Positions 1-8,068 of a stretch of 64,000 nucleotides of DNA are shown one piece after another. The stretch's first letter is position 1, and each line of letters opens with the position of its first letter. The notes beneath the pieces are model-generated. The model had not been told where the DNA came from. It saw only the letters and a program-made list of their open reading frames with translations, and ran no database searches. The stretch comes from Staphylococcus canis. Lineage in GTDB: Bacteria > Bacillota > Bacilli > Staphylococcales > Staphylococcaceae. The DNA is taken from assembly GCF_016238445.1 (NCBI RefSeq), contig NZ_JABANU010000002.1, positions 1 through 64,000 of the forward strand. The letters are read 5' to 3'. The position numbers were made by a program, and so were the translations under genes.

Positions 1-1
1 C

Positions 2-175
2 CCCCATTTAACAAATGGACCAATTGAAGGTATTAACAATAAAATTAAACTTATTAAGCGTGTGTCTTACGGTTATAGAAACTTTTATAATTTCAGAAAT
101 AGAATATTAGTTATTTCTAGGATGTTTGTAAGTGAACATAAAAAACGTACCAAGTCACTAAAAATAGCAACTTAG
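2..175 (+). CDS. ISL3-family transposase, C-terminal 57 residues (cut by window start)
   Basis: The open frame runs from base 2 to a TAG at 173-175. It contains the block TNGPIEGINNKIKLIKRVSY followed by GYRNFYNFRNRI, the conserved C-terminal part of the ISL3 DDE transposase catalytic domain (its last acidic residue is the E of PIEG). The protein would cut and join DNA at the element ends. There is no internal stop in the visible part, so the gene could be intact upstream. The end agrees with the inverted repeat 38 bases downstream. Confidence 0.85.
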   Translation, partial: PHLTNGPIEGINNKIKLIKRVSYGYRNFYNFRNRILVISRMFVSEHKKRTKSLKIAT

Positions 176-179
176 TACG
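146..179 (+). terminator. Hairpin terminator of the IS transposase
   Basis: CGTACCAAG at 146-154 pairs with CTTAGTACG at 171-179, with one G-U-type position, and is followed by TTTTGTC. The hairpin straddles the transposase stop codon, as is common in compact insertion sequences. Confidence 0.55.
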
Positions 180-299
180 TTTTGTCTTCACCAACCGACG
201 TTGACAAAGAGCCTATAAATGTTAGAATGTGCTTTACCTTCTTTTTTAGGTAAATAGTATTTCTTTATTAATCAAAGATAATCAACAATAATACTACGA

Positions 300-467
300 T
301 TATTTTTTATCATTTGTAAATTGATCTAGCGCATCTTTCGCTTTATCTAAAATACTATTATTTTTATCATCATTTGTTTTATTATTGTCTTTATTTTGAG
401 CATTTTGATACTTATCATAAGCGTCTTTTGCTTTATTTAAGTATTCTTGTCCTTGTTTTTTATCCAT
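300..467 (-). CDS. Small hydrophilic protein of 55 aa next to a CsbD-like gene
   Basis: The frame starts at ATG 467 after GGGAGC and ends at TAA 300-302. The product is lysine-, aspartate- and asparagine-rich, has no cysteine, no signal peptide and no membrane segment. It contains two similar units, NKAKDAYDKYQ near the N-terminus and DKAKDALDQF near the C-terminus, suggesting a short amphipathic-helix repeat. It lies 13 bases after the CsbD-like gene and probably shares its transcript. Charged low-complexity proteins of this sort next to CsbD suggest a stress-related role, which is inference only. I do not recognise a family. Confidence 0.7.
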   Translation of the reverse strand: MDKKQGQEYLNKAKDAYDKYQNAQNKDNNKTNDDKNNSILDKAKDALDQFTNDKK

Positions 468-480
468 CTAATATGCTCCC

Positions 481-666
481 TTATTTTTTAAACTTATCGA
501 TAACGTCATTCGCTTTCTCTTTAACATTATCAACGACTTCTTTCGCTTTACCTGAAGCTTTGTCACCTTTACCTTCATTTTCTAATTCTTTATTATTCGT
601 AACGTTACCTACAGTTTCTTTTACATTTCCTTTTGCTTGTTCAAATTTGTTTTCGCCTTCAGCCAT
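481..666 (-). CDS. CsbD-like stress protein, 61 aa
   Basis: The sequence has the CsbD pattern: [20 protein letters not shown] at the N-terminus, then [20 protein letters not shown]. Proteins of this family are small, cytoplasmic, very hydrophilic and stress-induced; their biochemical role is unknown. In Bacillus subtilis csbD is named for control by sigma-B. The start is well supported by AAGGAGGGG eight bases before ATG 666. A GTTTAA box and a GGAATA box spaced like a sigma-B promoter sit 36 to 62 bases upstream (703-728). The 55-aa gene at 300-467 follows directly. Confidence 0.9.
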   Translation of the reverse strand: MAEGENKFEQAKGNVKETVGNVTNNKELENEGKGDKASGKAKEVVDNVKEKANDVIDKFKK

Positions 667-702
667 TTGAAGCCCCTCCTTGAATAATATTGTCTTAATC
701 AG

Positions 703-728
703 TATTCCACATTTTTCAGAGTTTAAAC
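703..728 (-). promoter_or_regulatory. Sigma-B-like promoter for the CsbD-like gene
   Basis: On the minus strand GTTTAA (728-723) is followed after 14 bases by GGAATA (708-703). The staphylococcal sigma-B consensus is GTTTAA, 12-15 bases, GGGTAT. The upstream box is exact and the downstream box matches about four of six. The box lies 36 bases before the start codon of a CsbD homologue, which makes it a reasonable but unproved call. Confidence 0.5.
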
Positions 729-735
729 ATTAACT

Positions 736-1566
736 TTAGAATTCTTCATATACAGCTGGGTCTTGATTTTTTCGTCGACCATCAGGCTTTGATAAACTAT
801 CGATTTGCTTTAAATCTTCAGTGGATAACTCAAAGTCAAACACTGATAAATTCTCCAATTGTCGTGTTTTTGATGTTGCTTTTGGTATTGGCATTACACC
901 TTTTTGAATATGCCATTTTAAAATCACTTGTGCGACTGTTTTATTATATTTGTCTGCAATATGCTTAAGTGTATCTTCCTCCATGACACCATTATCTCGA
1001 CCTAATGGACTCCATGCTTCCGTAAGTATATTTTTATCATGATGATACTCGATGAGCTCTTTTTGATTAAAATAAGGGTGACATTCTACTTGATTCACTA
1101 CAGGTAAAACGCCTGTTTCTTTTTCAAGTTTTTCAATATACTCTGGTAAAAAATTACATACGCCAATAGATTTTATTAATCCAGCTTTTTGTGCAGCAAT
1201 CATCGCTTGCCACGCTTCTACGTATTTTCCTTGTTTAGGATTTGGCCAATGAATCAGATATAAATCTATATAGTCAACACCTAAACGATAAAGGGACTCT
1301 TGAATTGTTGTAAAAACATCATCATAAGATTGATAACGTCCAGGAAGTTTCGAAGTTATAAAAATTTCGCTACGTGGAACGCCACTTAATTGAATACCAC
1401 GGCCAACAGTCCCCTCATTTTCATAATTATAAGCAGTATCAAGCACACGATATCCTAATTGTAAAGCGCTACTTATTGCATGAGCACCTTGTATACCATT
1501 AAGTTTATATGTCCCAAACCCGAGTTGATCAATATGTTGTTTATCATTTAATAGATACTTTTCCAT
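736..1566 (-). CDS. Aldo/keto reductase, 276 aa
   Basis: This is a cytosolic NADPH-dependent oxidoreductase of the AKR superfamily, reducing aldehydes or ketones to alcohols. The full tetrad is visible: D43 and Y48 in DTAYNYENEG, K73 in TSKLPG and H106 in LIHWPNP. GFGTYKLNG opens the first barrel strand. GVCNF, WSPLGR and IPKATSK are the usual cofactor-loop landmarks. The length is normal for the YtbE/YvgN type (about 275-280 aa). The substrate cannot be told from sequence. It sits 55 bases downstream of cymR in the same direction and could be transcribed with it. Confidence 0.92.
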   Translation of the reverse strand: MEKYLLNDKQHIDQLGFGTYKLNGIQGAHAISSALQLGYRVLDTAYNYENEGTVGRGIQLSGVPRSEIFITSKLPGRYQSYDDVFTTIQESLYRLGVDYIDLYLIHWPNPKQGKYVEAWQAMIAAQKAGLIKSIGVCNFLPEYIEKLEKETGVLPVVNQVECHPYFNQKELIEYHHDKNILTEAWSPLGRDNGVMEEDTLKHIADKYNKTVAQVILKWHIQKGVMPIPKATSKTRQLENLSVFDFELSTEDLKQIDSLSKPDGRRKNQDPAVYEEF

Positions 1567-1621
1567 ATGGAATCCCCCATCTCATAATATTATGATTTAA
1601 TGTATCGTTCGAATTAGAAGA

Positions 1622-2044
1622 TTAGATAAAGAACATATAGCCTTCTAGTTTATCTGATTCTTCTTTATAATCAGCTAAAGATTGCAATGTTGTTTGGTCA
1701 AGAACATCTTTAACTGCATCACGCATTTGAAGCCACAATTTTTGTTGAGCAGGTGGCTCTGACTCAATACGTTCAACAATGGTAATTGGTCCTTCTAATA
1801 AGCGAATAATGTCTCCTGCTGTAATTTCATCTGCTGGCATTTTAAGTTCATATCCACCTTTTGCACCTCTAACACTACGGATTAGTCCAGCATTTCTTAA
1901 TGGACCAACTAGTTGTTCTAAATACAAATCACTTAAATCATTCTCTTCTGCAATTGTTTTTAACGAAACACATCCCGTACCTTTACGTTTCGCTAAAGCA
2001 ATCATTAAAGTTAGACCATACCTACCTTTAGTCGATATTTTCAT
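1622..2044 (-). CDS. cymR: CymR, Rrf2-family repressor of cysteine metabolism
   Basis: CymR represses cystine uptake and sulphur-assimilation genes, acting in complex with the cysteine synthase CysK as sensor of the cysteine precursor. The N-terminus MKISTKGRYGLTLMIALAK is the CymR form of the Rrf2 winged helix; recognition-helix region LYLEQLVGPLRNAGLIRSVR is followed by the wing GAKGGYEL. It lacks the three cysteines of Fe-S Rrf2 proteins such as IscR. Its only cysteine is C25, the residue reported as the thiol redox sensor of S. aureus CymR. The 140-aa length is normal. It is divergent from rarA, as in other staphylococci and bacilli. Confidence 0.92.
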   Translation of the reverse strand: MKISTKGRYGLTLMIALAKRKGTGCVSLKTIAEENDLSDLYLEQLVGPLRNAGLIRSVRGAKGGYELKMPADEITAGDIIRLLEGPITIVERIESEPPAQQKLWLQMRDAVKDVLDQTTLQSLADYKEESDKLEGYMFFI

Positions 2045-2180
2045 GTTTTAACCTCACCTTACGTAGTCCAATTTACTTAAAATTTAGTATTATTTATATT
2101 ATTATAATACCTATGCAATCACACTACAAACCATAACACATTTTGATACTTTTATGATGTAATGATTGGAGAATTTTAAA

Positions 2181-3443
2181 ATGACTGTAGAACCTTTAGC
2201 TTCACGTATGAGACCGCAAAACATTGATGAAATTATCGGTCAAGAACACCTTGTTGGCCCTAATGGTATTATTAGAAGAATGGTTAATGCTAAAAGACTG
2301 TCTTCCATGATCTTATATGGACCACCGGGTATTGGAAAAACAAGCATCGCTCAAGCTATTGCTGGAAGTACGCAATATAAGTTTAGACAACTCAATGCAG
2401 TTTCTCATTCAAAAAAAGATATGCAATATATCGTTGAAGAAAGTAAAATATCTGGCCAAATTATACTTCTACTCGATGAAATTCATCGTTTGGACAAAGC
2501 AAAACAAGACTTTTTATTACCACATTTGGAGAATGGGAAAATAGTACTAATTGGTGCAACTACGTCAAATCCTTATCATGCAATCAATCCAGCTATTCGT
2601 TCGAGAGCGCAGATATTTGAACTACATCCACTAAATTCTGATCAAATTAAACAAGCTTTAAAGCAAGCACTTGCTAATGAAAACAGAGGATTAAAACAAT
2701 ATCAAGTTTCAGTCGATGACGACGCTTTTGAATATTTTTCCACACAAAGTCAAGGTGATGTAAGAAGTGCATTAAATGCATTAGAGCTTGCAGTCTTAAG
2801 TGCTCAAGACAATCCAATTCATATCACGCTCAATGACGCAGAAGATTGTTTACAACGTGGCGCTTTTATCAGTGATAAAGATGGAGATATGCATTATGAC
2901 ATTATGAGTGCATTTCAAAAGTCTATACGCGGCAGTGATGTCGACGCTGCATTGCACTATTTAGCTCGTTTGATTCAATCTGGTGATTTACCTACAATCA
3001 CACGACGATTACTTGTTGTAAGCTATGAAGATATTGGACTTGCATCACCTGGAGCTGGTCAAAGAACATTAGCTGCAATAGAAGCAGCTGAAAGATTAGG
3101 ATTACCAGAAGCTCGAATACCTTTAAGTCAAGCTGTCATTGAATTATGCCTTTCACCTAAGTCCAATTCTGCTTACAAAGCTATAGATAGTGCATTGCAA
3201 GATATTCGTCAAGGTAAAATTGGACAAATTCCTGACCATTTAAAAGATGGACACTATCAAGGTGCTAAATCACTGGGTAGATCAATTGGTTACCAATATC
3301 CACATGATTTTGAAAATGGATATATTACGCAACAATATCTACCAGATTTACTAAAAAGTCGAAGTTATTATAAACCTAAAACAACCTCCAAGTTTGAAAA
3401 ACAACTAAGTGAAATTTATCAAAACTTAAAAAAATCAAGATAA
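2181..3443 (+). CDS. rarA: Replication-associated recombination protein RarA (MgsA), 420 aa
   Basis: RarA is a clamp-loader-like AAA+ ATPase that acts at stalled replication forks. Visible are Walker A GPPGIGKTS (about residue 48), Walker B LLLDEIHR, sensor-1 GATTSNP, an arginine finger in IRSRAQ, and a C-terminal tetramerisation region with the typical RRLLVVSYEDIGLA and SPKSNSAYKAI segments. I start it at ATG 2181, where GGAG (2168-2171) lies nine bases upstream. An upstream in-frame TTG at 2166 overlaps that ribosome-binding site and is unlikely to be used. It is one of the few plus-strand genes and converges on tcdA. Confidence 0.93.
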   Translation: MTVEPLASRMRPQNIDEIIGQEHLVGPNGIIRRMVNAKRLSSMILYGPPGIGKTSIAQAIAGSTQYKFRQLNAVSHSKKDMQYIVEESKISGQIILLLDEIHRLDKAKQDFLLPHLENGKIVLIGATTSNPYHAINPAIRSRAQIFELHPLNSDQIKQALKQALANENRGLKQYQVSVDDDAFEYFSTQSQGDVRSALNALELAVLSAQDNPIHITLNDAEDCLQRGAFISDKDGDMHYDIMSAFQKSIRGSDVDAALHYLARLIQSGDLPTITRRLLVVSYEDIGLASPGAGQRTLAAIEAAERLGLPEARIPLSQAVIELCLSPKSNSAYKAIDSALQDIRQGKIGQIPDHLKDGHYQGAKSLGRSIGYQYPHDFENGYITQQYLPDLLKSRSYYKPKTTSKFEKQLSEIYQNLKKSR

Positions 3444-3466
3444 TATTGCAATAAGGTTTCAAGTAC

Positions 3467-3540
3467 AAAAAGCATTAGACTTTAAGTGTCACTAATACAA
3501 ACTCATTGCAGACACTTTATTAATAAGTCTAATGCTTTTT
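3467..3540. terminator. Bidirectional nested-hairpin terminator between rarA and tcdA
   Basis: AAAAGCATTAGACTT (3468-3482) pairs perfectly with AAGTCTAATGCTTTT (3525-3539). Inside it AAGTGTC (3484-3490) pairs with GACACTT (3511-3517). T-runs flank both sides, so the element can end the converging rarA and tcdA transcripts. Confidence 0.85.
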
Positions 3541-3544
3541 ATTA

Positions 3545-4315
3545 TTATTTGTCTTTAATACGTTGAACTGGAATTGCTTTTAAAATATCATTACATACAT
3601 AACTTGCACAAATTAAACCTACCACACTTGGAACGTAAGCATTTGAGGAAGGTGGCATTTGCGCTTTTCGGTTCATCCCTTTGGCGTCTCCAACCTTCGC
3701 TTTAACATCCTCACGAATTATAATTGGACTTTCATCAGAAAATACTACAGGAATTCCTTTTTTAATTCCTTTTTGTTTCAATTTGTTTCTAATCACACGA
3801 GCGATAGGATCTGTATTTGTTTTAGAAATATCTTCTATTTTAAAACGTGTTGGGTCAGTTTTATTTGCTGCACCCATACTTGAAATGATTTTAATCCCTC
3901 TATTTAAACATTGTTCCATCAAATGAACTTTATATATAATTGTATCACTAGCATCTATAACATAATCTATATCATAGTCATTAAACAGTTGCTCATATGT
4001 ATCCTCTGTGTAAAACATATGCAATGGCGTTACTTTACATTCAGGATTTATAAGTTTAATGCGCTCCTCCATTAATGTCACTTTACTTTGACCAATTGTA
4101 GTCGTTAAAGCATGGATTTGACGATTGACATTTGTAATATCGACGTCATCTTTATCTATTAAAATAATATGACCAATGTTTGTTCTCGCTAGGGCTTCTG
4201 CTGCAAATGAACCTACACCACCTACACCTAGGACAACTACCGTTGTATCATTTAACTGTTTGAGTCCTTCTTGACCAATAGCAAGTTCGTTCCTTGAAAA
4301 TTGATGTTTCGTCAT
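3545..4315 (-). CDS. tcdA: tRNA threonylcarbamoyladenosine dehydratase TcdA-type (E1-like)
   Basis: The enzyme uses ATP to cyclise threonylcarbamoyladenosine at position 37 of ANN-decoding tRNAs. It belongs to the ThiF/MoeB/HesA superfamily. The nucleotide-binding glycine loop VVLGVGGVGSFAAEALART (about residues 29-47), the acidic DKDDVDITNVNRQ segment and the DASD turn are all present. The length of 256 aa matches the YgdL/YrvM group, and the C-terminus (SVVGLICASYVCNDILKAI) is the family's closing helix. The position between rarA and 6S RNA/aspS is the same as for yrvM in B. subtilis. The reaction is assigned by homology. Confidence 0.88.
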   Translation of the reverse strand: MTKHQFSRNELAIGQEGLKQLNDTTVVVLGVGGVGSFAAEALARTNIGHIILIDKDDVDITNVNRQIHALTTTIGQSKVTLMEERIKLINPECKVTPLHMFYTEDTYEQLFNDYDIDYVIDASDTIIYKVHLMEQCLNRGIKIISSMGAANKTDPTRFKIEDISKTNTDPIARVIRNKLKQKGIKKGIPVVFSDESPIIIREDVKAKVGDAKGMNRKAQMPPSSNAYVPSVVGLICASYVCNDILKAIPVQRIKDK

Positions 4316-4359
4316 TATTCATTGAACTCCTTCATCTCAAATTCTATTAATTTTATATC

Positions 4360-4593
4360 AAAAAAATACGCAAGACATAAAGTCTTGCGTACCGATAGAA
4401 TCCGTTCTGCCGTAGTTTAAAGTGCTTGATCATTTTGGCCTGCTAAATACAGGTGGGTGTCCTGTTTCTTGTTTTGCACGTCCTTCTATAAAGGCGTGTG
4501 CGCTGCAAGAAAACCTATTGGACTCCCTGATCAAAGAGTGTTAGGTCAAAATACATACAGCGAACTTACGAACATTACAGATGACTATCTTAT
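4360..4593 (-). ncRNA. ssrS: 6S RNA
   Basis: A noncoding stretch of about 230 bases lies between aspS and tcdA, the place of 6S-1 RNA (bsrA) in B. subtilis. A promoter precedes it and it ends in a perfect hairpin, TACGCAAGAC / GTCTTGCGTA with a TTTTTTT tail (4392-4360). The two ends can form the closing stem and a long imperfect duplex with a central unpaired region, as expected for 6S RNA, which binds the housekeeping RNA polymerase in stationary phase. Start is estimated from the -10 box and may be off by a few bases. Confidence 0.85.
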
Positions 4594-4599
4594 ACTCCA

Positions 4600-4627
4600 A
4601 TCATATCACAATTATGGTAATTCGCAA
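4600..4627 (-). promoter_or_regulatory. Promoter of 6S RNA
   Basis: On the minus strand TTGCGA (4627-4622) is followed after 16 bases by TATGAT (4605-4600). The predicted start is near 4593, giving an RNA of normal 6S size. Confidence 0.6.
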
Positions 4628-4659
4628 GCAATATCACTTTTCTAAATTATAAATTGACT

Positions 4660-6426
4660 TTATTTTTTGATACGTAAAGATAACTCATCTAATTGTCTTT
4701 CTGATACCGTGCTTGGTGCATCTGTCAATAAATCAGTTGCAGATGCTGTTTTAGGAAATGCAATTGTATCGCGTAAATTAGTTTGACCTGTTAAAAGCAT
4801 TACCAGTCTATCTAAACCAAGGGCTATACCACCATGAGGCGGTGCACCAAATTTAAATGCATCTAATAAGAAACCGAATTGAGCTTTCGCTTCTTCTTCA
4901 CTAAACCCTAACGCTTTAAACATTTTTTCTTGAAGTGAACCTTCATGAATACGGATTGATCCACCACCTAGCTCATAACCATTGAGTACAATATCATAAG
5001 CTTGTGCTTGAACATTTTCAGGATCAGATTCAAGTTTATCGATATCTTCTTTTTTAGGTGAAGTGAACGGATGGTGAGCTGCAACATAACGATGTGCCTC
5101 ATCGTCGTATTCAAATAGTGGCCAATCAGTCACCCATAAGAAATTCAGTTTATCAGGATCAATTAATCCACGTTCTTTTCCTAATTTAATACGTAATGCA
5201 CCTAAACTTTGTGCTACAACCTCTTTAGAATCTGCCACAAATAATACTAAATCTCCTGGTTTTGCACTAGTTAACTGTTGTAATTCACTCACATGTTCAT
5301 CTTCAAAAAATCTAGCAATTGGCCCTGTGAGACCTTCATCAACAACTTTTACCCACGCTAAACCTTTAGCTCCGTAAATATTTACAAATTCAGTTAATCC
5401 GTCAATATCTTTACGAGTATAATCATTAGCCGCATCTTCTACAACTAAGGCTTTAATTTGTCCTCCATTTTCAATAGCATTTTTGAAAACTTTAAAGTCC
5501 ATGATTTCACCTAATTTTGATACGTCAAGTAACTCCATACCAAAACGTGTATCCGGTTTATCACTACCGTAACGCTCCATCGCTTCAGCATAAGTCATAC
5601 GTGGGAATGACTCATTAATCGTAATACCTTTAACATCAGAAACGACTTGCTTAAGCATTGCTTCACCAAGATTCATAACATCTTCTTGTTCAACAAAACT
5701 CATTTCCATATCGACTTGTGTAAATTCAGGTTGACGATCTGCACGTAAGTCTTCATCTCTAAAACATTTTACAATTTGATAATATTTATCAAAACCACTA
5801 ACCATTAATAATTGTTTAAACAACTGTGGAGATTGTGGTAACGCGTAAAATTCACCTTCATGTACACGCGAAGGTACCAAATAGTCACGTGCCCCTTCAG
5901 GTGTCGATTTAGTTAAAATCGGTGTTTCAACATCATAGAATCCTTCTCCATCTAAATAACGTCGAATTGATTGTGTGATTTGGTGTCTCATTTTGAATGT
6001 ACGTGCAAATTCTTCTCTTCTTAAATCTAAATAACGATATTTTAATCGGATATTTTCATCTACATTCAAGTTTTCTTCATTAATTGAAAAAGGTGGTGTT
6101 TCTGACTTGTTAATAATACGAATTGATTTAGCTTGAACTTCTACTTGTCCTGTTTTTATTTTAGGGTTGATTGTCTCTTCATCACGTTTAGAAACTGTTC
6201 CTGTCACTTCTACAACATATTCCGAACGAATACGTTCAGCTGTCTCAAGTGCTTCTTTGGAAAAATCCGGGTTAAACACAACTTGTACAAACCCTTCACG
6301 ATCACGAACGTCAACAAAGATTAGTCCACCTAAATCACGACGATTGTGAACCCATCCCTTTAATGTTATTTCTTGACCTAAATACTCTTCTGTTACTAAG
6401 CCGCAATATGTTGTTCTTTTCGTCAT
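4660..6426 (-). CDS. aspS: Aspartyl-tRNA synthetase, 588 aa
   Basis: This class II synthetase charges tRNA-Asp. The N-terminal OB-fold anticodon domain (about 1-110, with [19 protein letters not shown]) is followed by motif 2 ([20 protein letters not shown]), a GAD insertion domain of the bacterial type (about 290-420), and motif 3 ([13 protein letters not shown]). The length is standard for the bacterial form. The start codon overlaps the hisS stop by one base (TAATG), so the two are translated together from a T-box-controlled transcript. Confidence 0.97.
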   Translation of the reverse strand: MTKRTTYCGLVTEEYLGQEITLKGWVHNRRDLGGLIFVDVRDREGFVQVVFNPDFSKEALETAERIRSEYVVEVTGTVSKRDEETINPKIKTGQVEVQAKSIRIINKSETPPFSINEENLNVDENIRLKYRYLDLRREEFARTFKMRHQITQSIRRYLDGEGFYDVETPILTKSTPEGARDYLVPSRVHEGEFYALPQSPQLFKQLLMVSGFDKYYQIVKCFRDEDLRADRQPEFTQVDMEMSFVEQEDVMNLGEAMLKQVVSDVKGITINESFPRMTYAEAMERYGSDKPDTRFGMELLDVSKLGEIMDFKVFKNAIENGGQIKALVVEDAANDYTRKDIDGLTEFVNIYGAKGLAWVKVVDEGLTGPIARFFEDEHVSELQQLTSAKPGDLVLFVADSKEVVAQSLGALRIKLGKERGLIDPDKLNFLWVTDWPLFEYDDEAHRYVAAHHPFTSPKKEDIDKLESDPENVQAQAYDIVLNGYELGGGSIRIHEGSLQEKMFKALGFSEEEAKAQFGFLLDAFKFGAPPHGGIALGLDRLVMLLTGQTNLRDTIAFPKTASATDLLTDAPSTVSERQLDELSLRIKK

Positions 6427-7697
6427 TATTTCATCTCCTCTAAAATATAACTTGCAATAGCATCCAGTGTTACAGATGATGTTTCTCCAGATTGCATGTT
6501 TTTAACTTCTACTTGATTTTGTTCTAGTTCTTGATCACCTAAAACAATTGTATATTTAGCATTCAAGCGATCCGCCTGTTTCATTTGACCTTTTAATTTA
6601 CGTGATAGATAATCCTTATCTACTTTAACACCTTGATGACGTAAATCGTTTAATAATTTGACTGCATAATTATCAGCAGTTTCGCCCATTGTAGCGACAA
6701 ATAAATCGATTGGATTTTCAACTGGTAGTTCAATGCCTTCTTCTTCTAGTGCTAGTAATAAGCGTTCAATACTTAAAGCAAACCCAATACCAGTTTGTTT
6801 TGGACCATCTAATAATTCTAGTAAACCATTGTATCTACCGCCACCACATAATGTTGTAATTGCACCATCATACTCATCATTATCCATCATGAGTTCAAAA
6901 GCAGTGTGGGTGTAATAATCTAATCCACGCACTAGTGTAGGATCAACAACATAGTTAATACCCAAACGGTCTAAATGTGCTTTTACCGCTTCAAAATAAG
7001 ATTTAGAATAATCATTTAGATAATCAGTAATAGCCGGCGCAGTTTTCATTTCAGGCTTGTCACGATCAATTTTACAGTCTAATATTCTCATTGGGTTAGT
7101 GTCTATACGATTTTGACAATCTGCACAATACGTATGAATAACCGGTTTAAAGTGGTTTCTTAGAGCTTCTTGATAGTCTTTTCGAGAATCAAGATCTCCG
7201 ACACTATTAATCACTAATTTCAGTTTTTTCAAGCCGAATGATTCATAGATGTGCATCACCATCGCTAAAATCTCCGCATCAATAGATGGATCTTCAGTAC
7301 CAATCGCTTCTACTCCAAACTGATTAAATTGACGATAGCGTCCTTTTTGTTTACGTTCATATCTAAACATTGGACCATTATAATATAATTTTACCGGTTG
7401 ATTAGGTAAGCCCTGCATTTTATTTTCAATATAACTTCTCACTACAGCTGCTGTACCTTCCGGACGTAACGTTAAGCTACGATCTCCTTTATCTTTAAAT
7501 GTATACATTTCTTTTTGAACTACATCTGTTGAGTCACCCACACCTCTAGCGAATAGATCAGTACTTTCAAAAATAGGTGTACGTATTTCTTGATAGTTAT
7601 AACGCTCCATCAAAGTTTTAAGTTGATTTTCGATATATTGCCATTTCGGTGATTCTGAAGGCAAAATATCTTGTGTACCTCTTGGGATTTTAATCAT
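6426..7697 (-). CDS. hisS: Histidyl-tRNA synthetase, 423 aa
   Basis: This class II enzyme charges tRNA-His. [10 protein letters not shown] opens the protein, motif 2 is [19 protein letters not shown], the histidine motifs [14 protein letters not shown] and GGGRYNGLL follow, motif 3 is [15 protein letters not shown], and a C-terminal anticodon-binding domain covers about 325-423. I start it at ATG 7697, eight bases after AGGTGG. A longer frame to 7790 would run back through the T-box terminator and is not credible. It is first gene of the hisS-aspS operon. Confidence 0.96.
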   Translation of the reverse strand: MIKIPRGTQDILPSESPKWQYIENQLKTLMERYNYQEIRTPIFESTDLFARGVGDSTDVVQKEMYTFKDKGDRSLTLRPEGTAAVVRSYIENKMQGLPNQPVKLYYNGPMFRYERKQKGRYRQFNQFGVEAIGTEDPSIDAEILAMVMHIYESFGLKKLKLVINSVGDLDSRKDYQEALRNHFKPVIHTYCADCQNRIDTNPMRILDCKIDRDKPEMKTAPAITDYLNDYSKSYFEAVKAHLDRLGINYVVDPTLVRGLDYYTHTAFELMMDNDEYDGAITTLCGGGRYNGLLELLDGPKQTGIGFALSIERLLLALEEEGIELPVENPIDLFVATMGETADNYAVKLLNDLRHQGVKVDKDYLSRKLKGQMKQADRLNAKYTIVLGDQELEQNQVEVKNMQSGETSSVTLDAIASYILEEMK

Positions 7698-7727
7698 AAT
7701 CAAACCACCTCGTTCACTTTTATAAAT

Positions 7728-8029
7728 ATAAAAAAGCCCCTTGCATGCATCATTACATACAAGGGACGTTAATTTAAGACGTGTTGCCACCCTTATTCAA
7801 GAGATTAACTTAGCTTAAATACACTAAATTAAATAAAGTTGACGACTTCAACCTCTTCTCTAAGCTAGTAACGTTAGCTAATCGACACTACTTTGCATAG
7901 CATCCCTCTTCTTGTGTTCATAAATTATGATTCGAAGATTTATCTTTCAGCCGAGGATAAATTCTCTTTGTAAAATGACATCTCACCATAATCTTTCAAG
8001 AATACAAACGGTTTTAATTATAAAATTCA
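7728..8029 (-). promoter_or_regulatory. T-box leader of hisS-aspS
   Basis: The minus strand carries the T-box sequence AGGGTGGCAACACGTC (7793-7778) and a terminator hairpin at 7767-7730 with a run of six T. Uncharged tRNA stabilises the antiterminator and lets transcription through. A stem I can be drawn, with TTCTTG pairing to CAAGAA and ATTATG to CATAAT. In it GAACACA would present CAC, a histidine codon, at 7916-7914. The T-box call is firm; the specifier is a manual reading of the fold. Confidence 0.92.
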
Positions 8030-8035
8030 ACTACA

Positions 8036-8064
8036 ATGATACCTGTTTTTGAAAATACTTTCAA
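8036..8064 (-). promoter_or_regulatory. Promoter of the hisS-aspS T-box transcript
   Basis: TTGAAA (8064-8059), 17 bases, TATCAT (8041-8036) on the minus strand, just past the lytH stop codon. It gives a leader of about 300 bases. Confidence 0.6.
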
Positions 8065-8068
8065 GACA

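Larger units (their letters stand above)
1..213 (+). mobile_element. Right end of an ISL3-family insertion sequence
   Basis: The window opens inside an insertion sequence. What remains is the 3' end of the transposase gene, a hairpin terminator at 146-179, and a terminal inverted repeat. Read on the minus strand, that repeat begins GGCTCTTTGTCAACGTC at 213. GGCTCTTTGTCAA is the end sequence I associate with ISL3-type elements of staphylococci. The left end lies outside the window, so neither the target duplication nor the completeness of the element can be judged. Confidence 0.8.

Noticed and set aside
233-254. Hairpin TTTACCT / AGGTAAA as terminator of the CsbD group
   Set aside because: The stem is only seven bp and no T-run follows on the minus strand.
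374-670. 98-codon plus-strand frame, hydrophobic
   Set aside because: It is the antisense shadow of the CsbD-like and 55-aa genes, which have good ribosome-binding sites on the minus strand.
4457-4645. 62-codon plus-strand frame
   Set aside because: It lies across the 6S RNA and its promoter on the opposite strand, with no ribosome-binding site and an unremarkable sequence.
7698-7790. N-terminal extension of hisS by 31 codons
   Set aside because: It would be translated from inside the T-box terminator and lacks a ribosome-binding site; the family starts near IPRGTQD.
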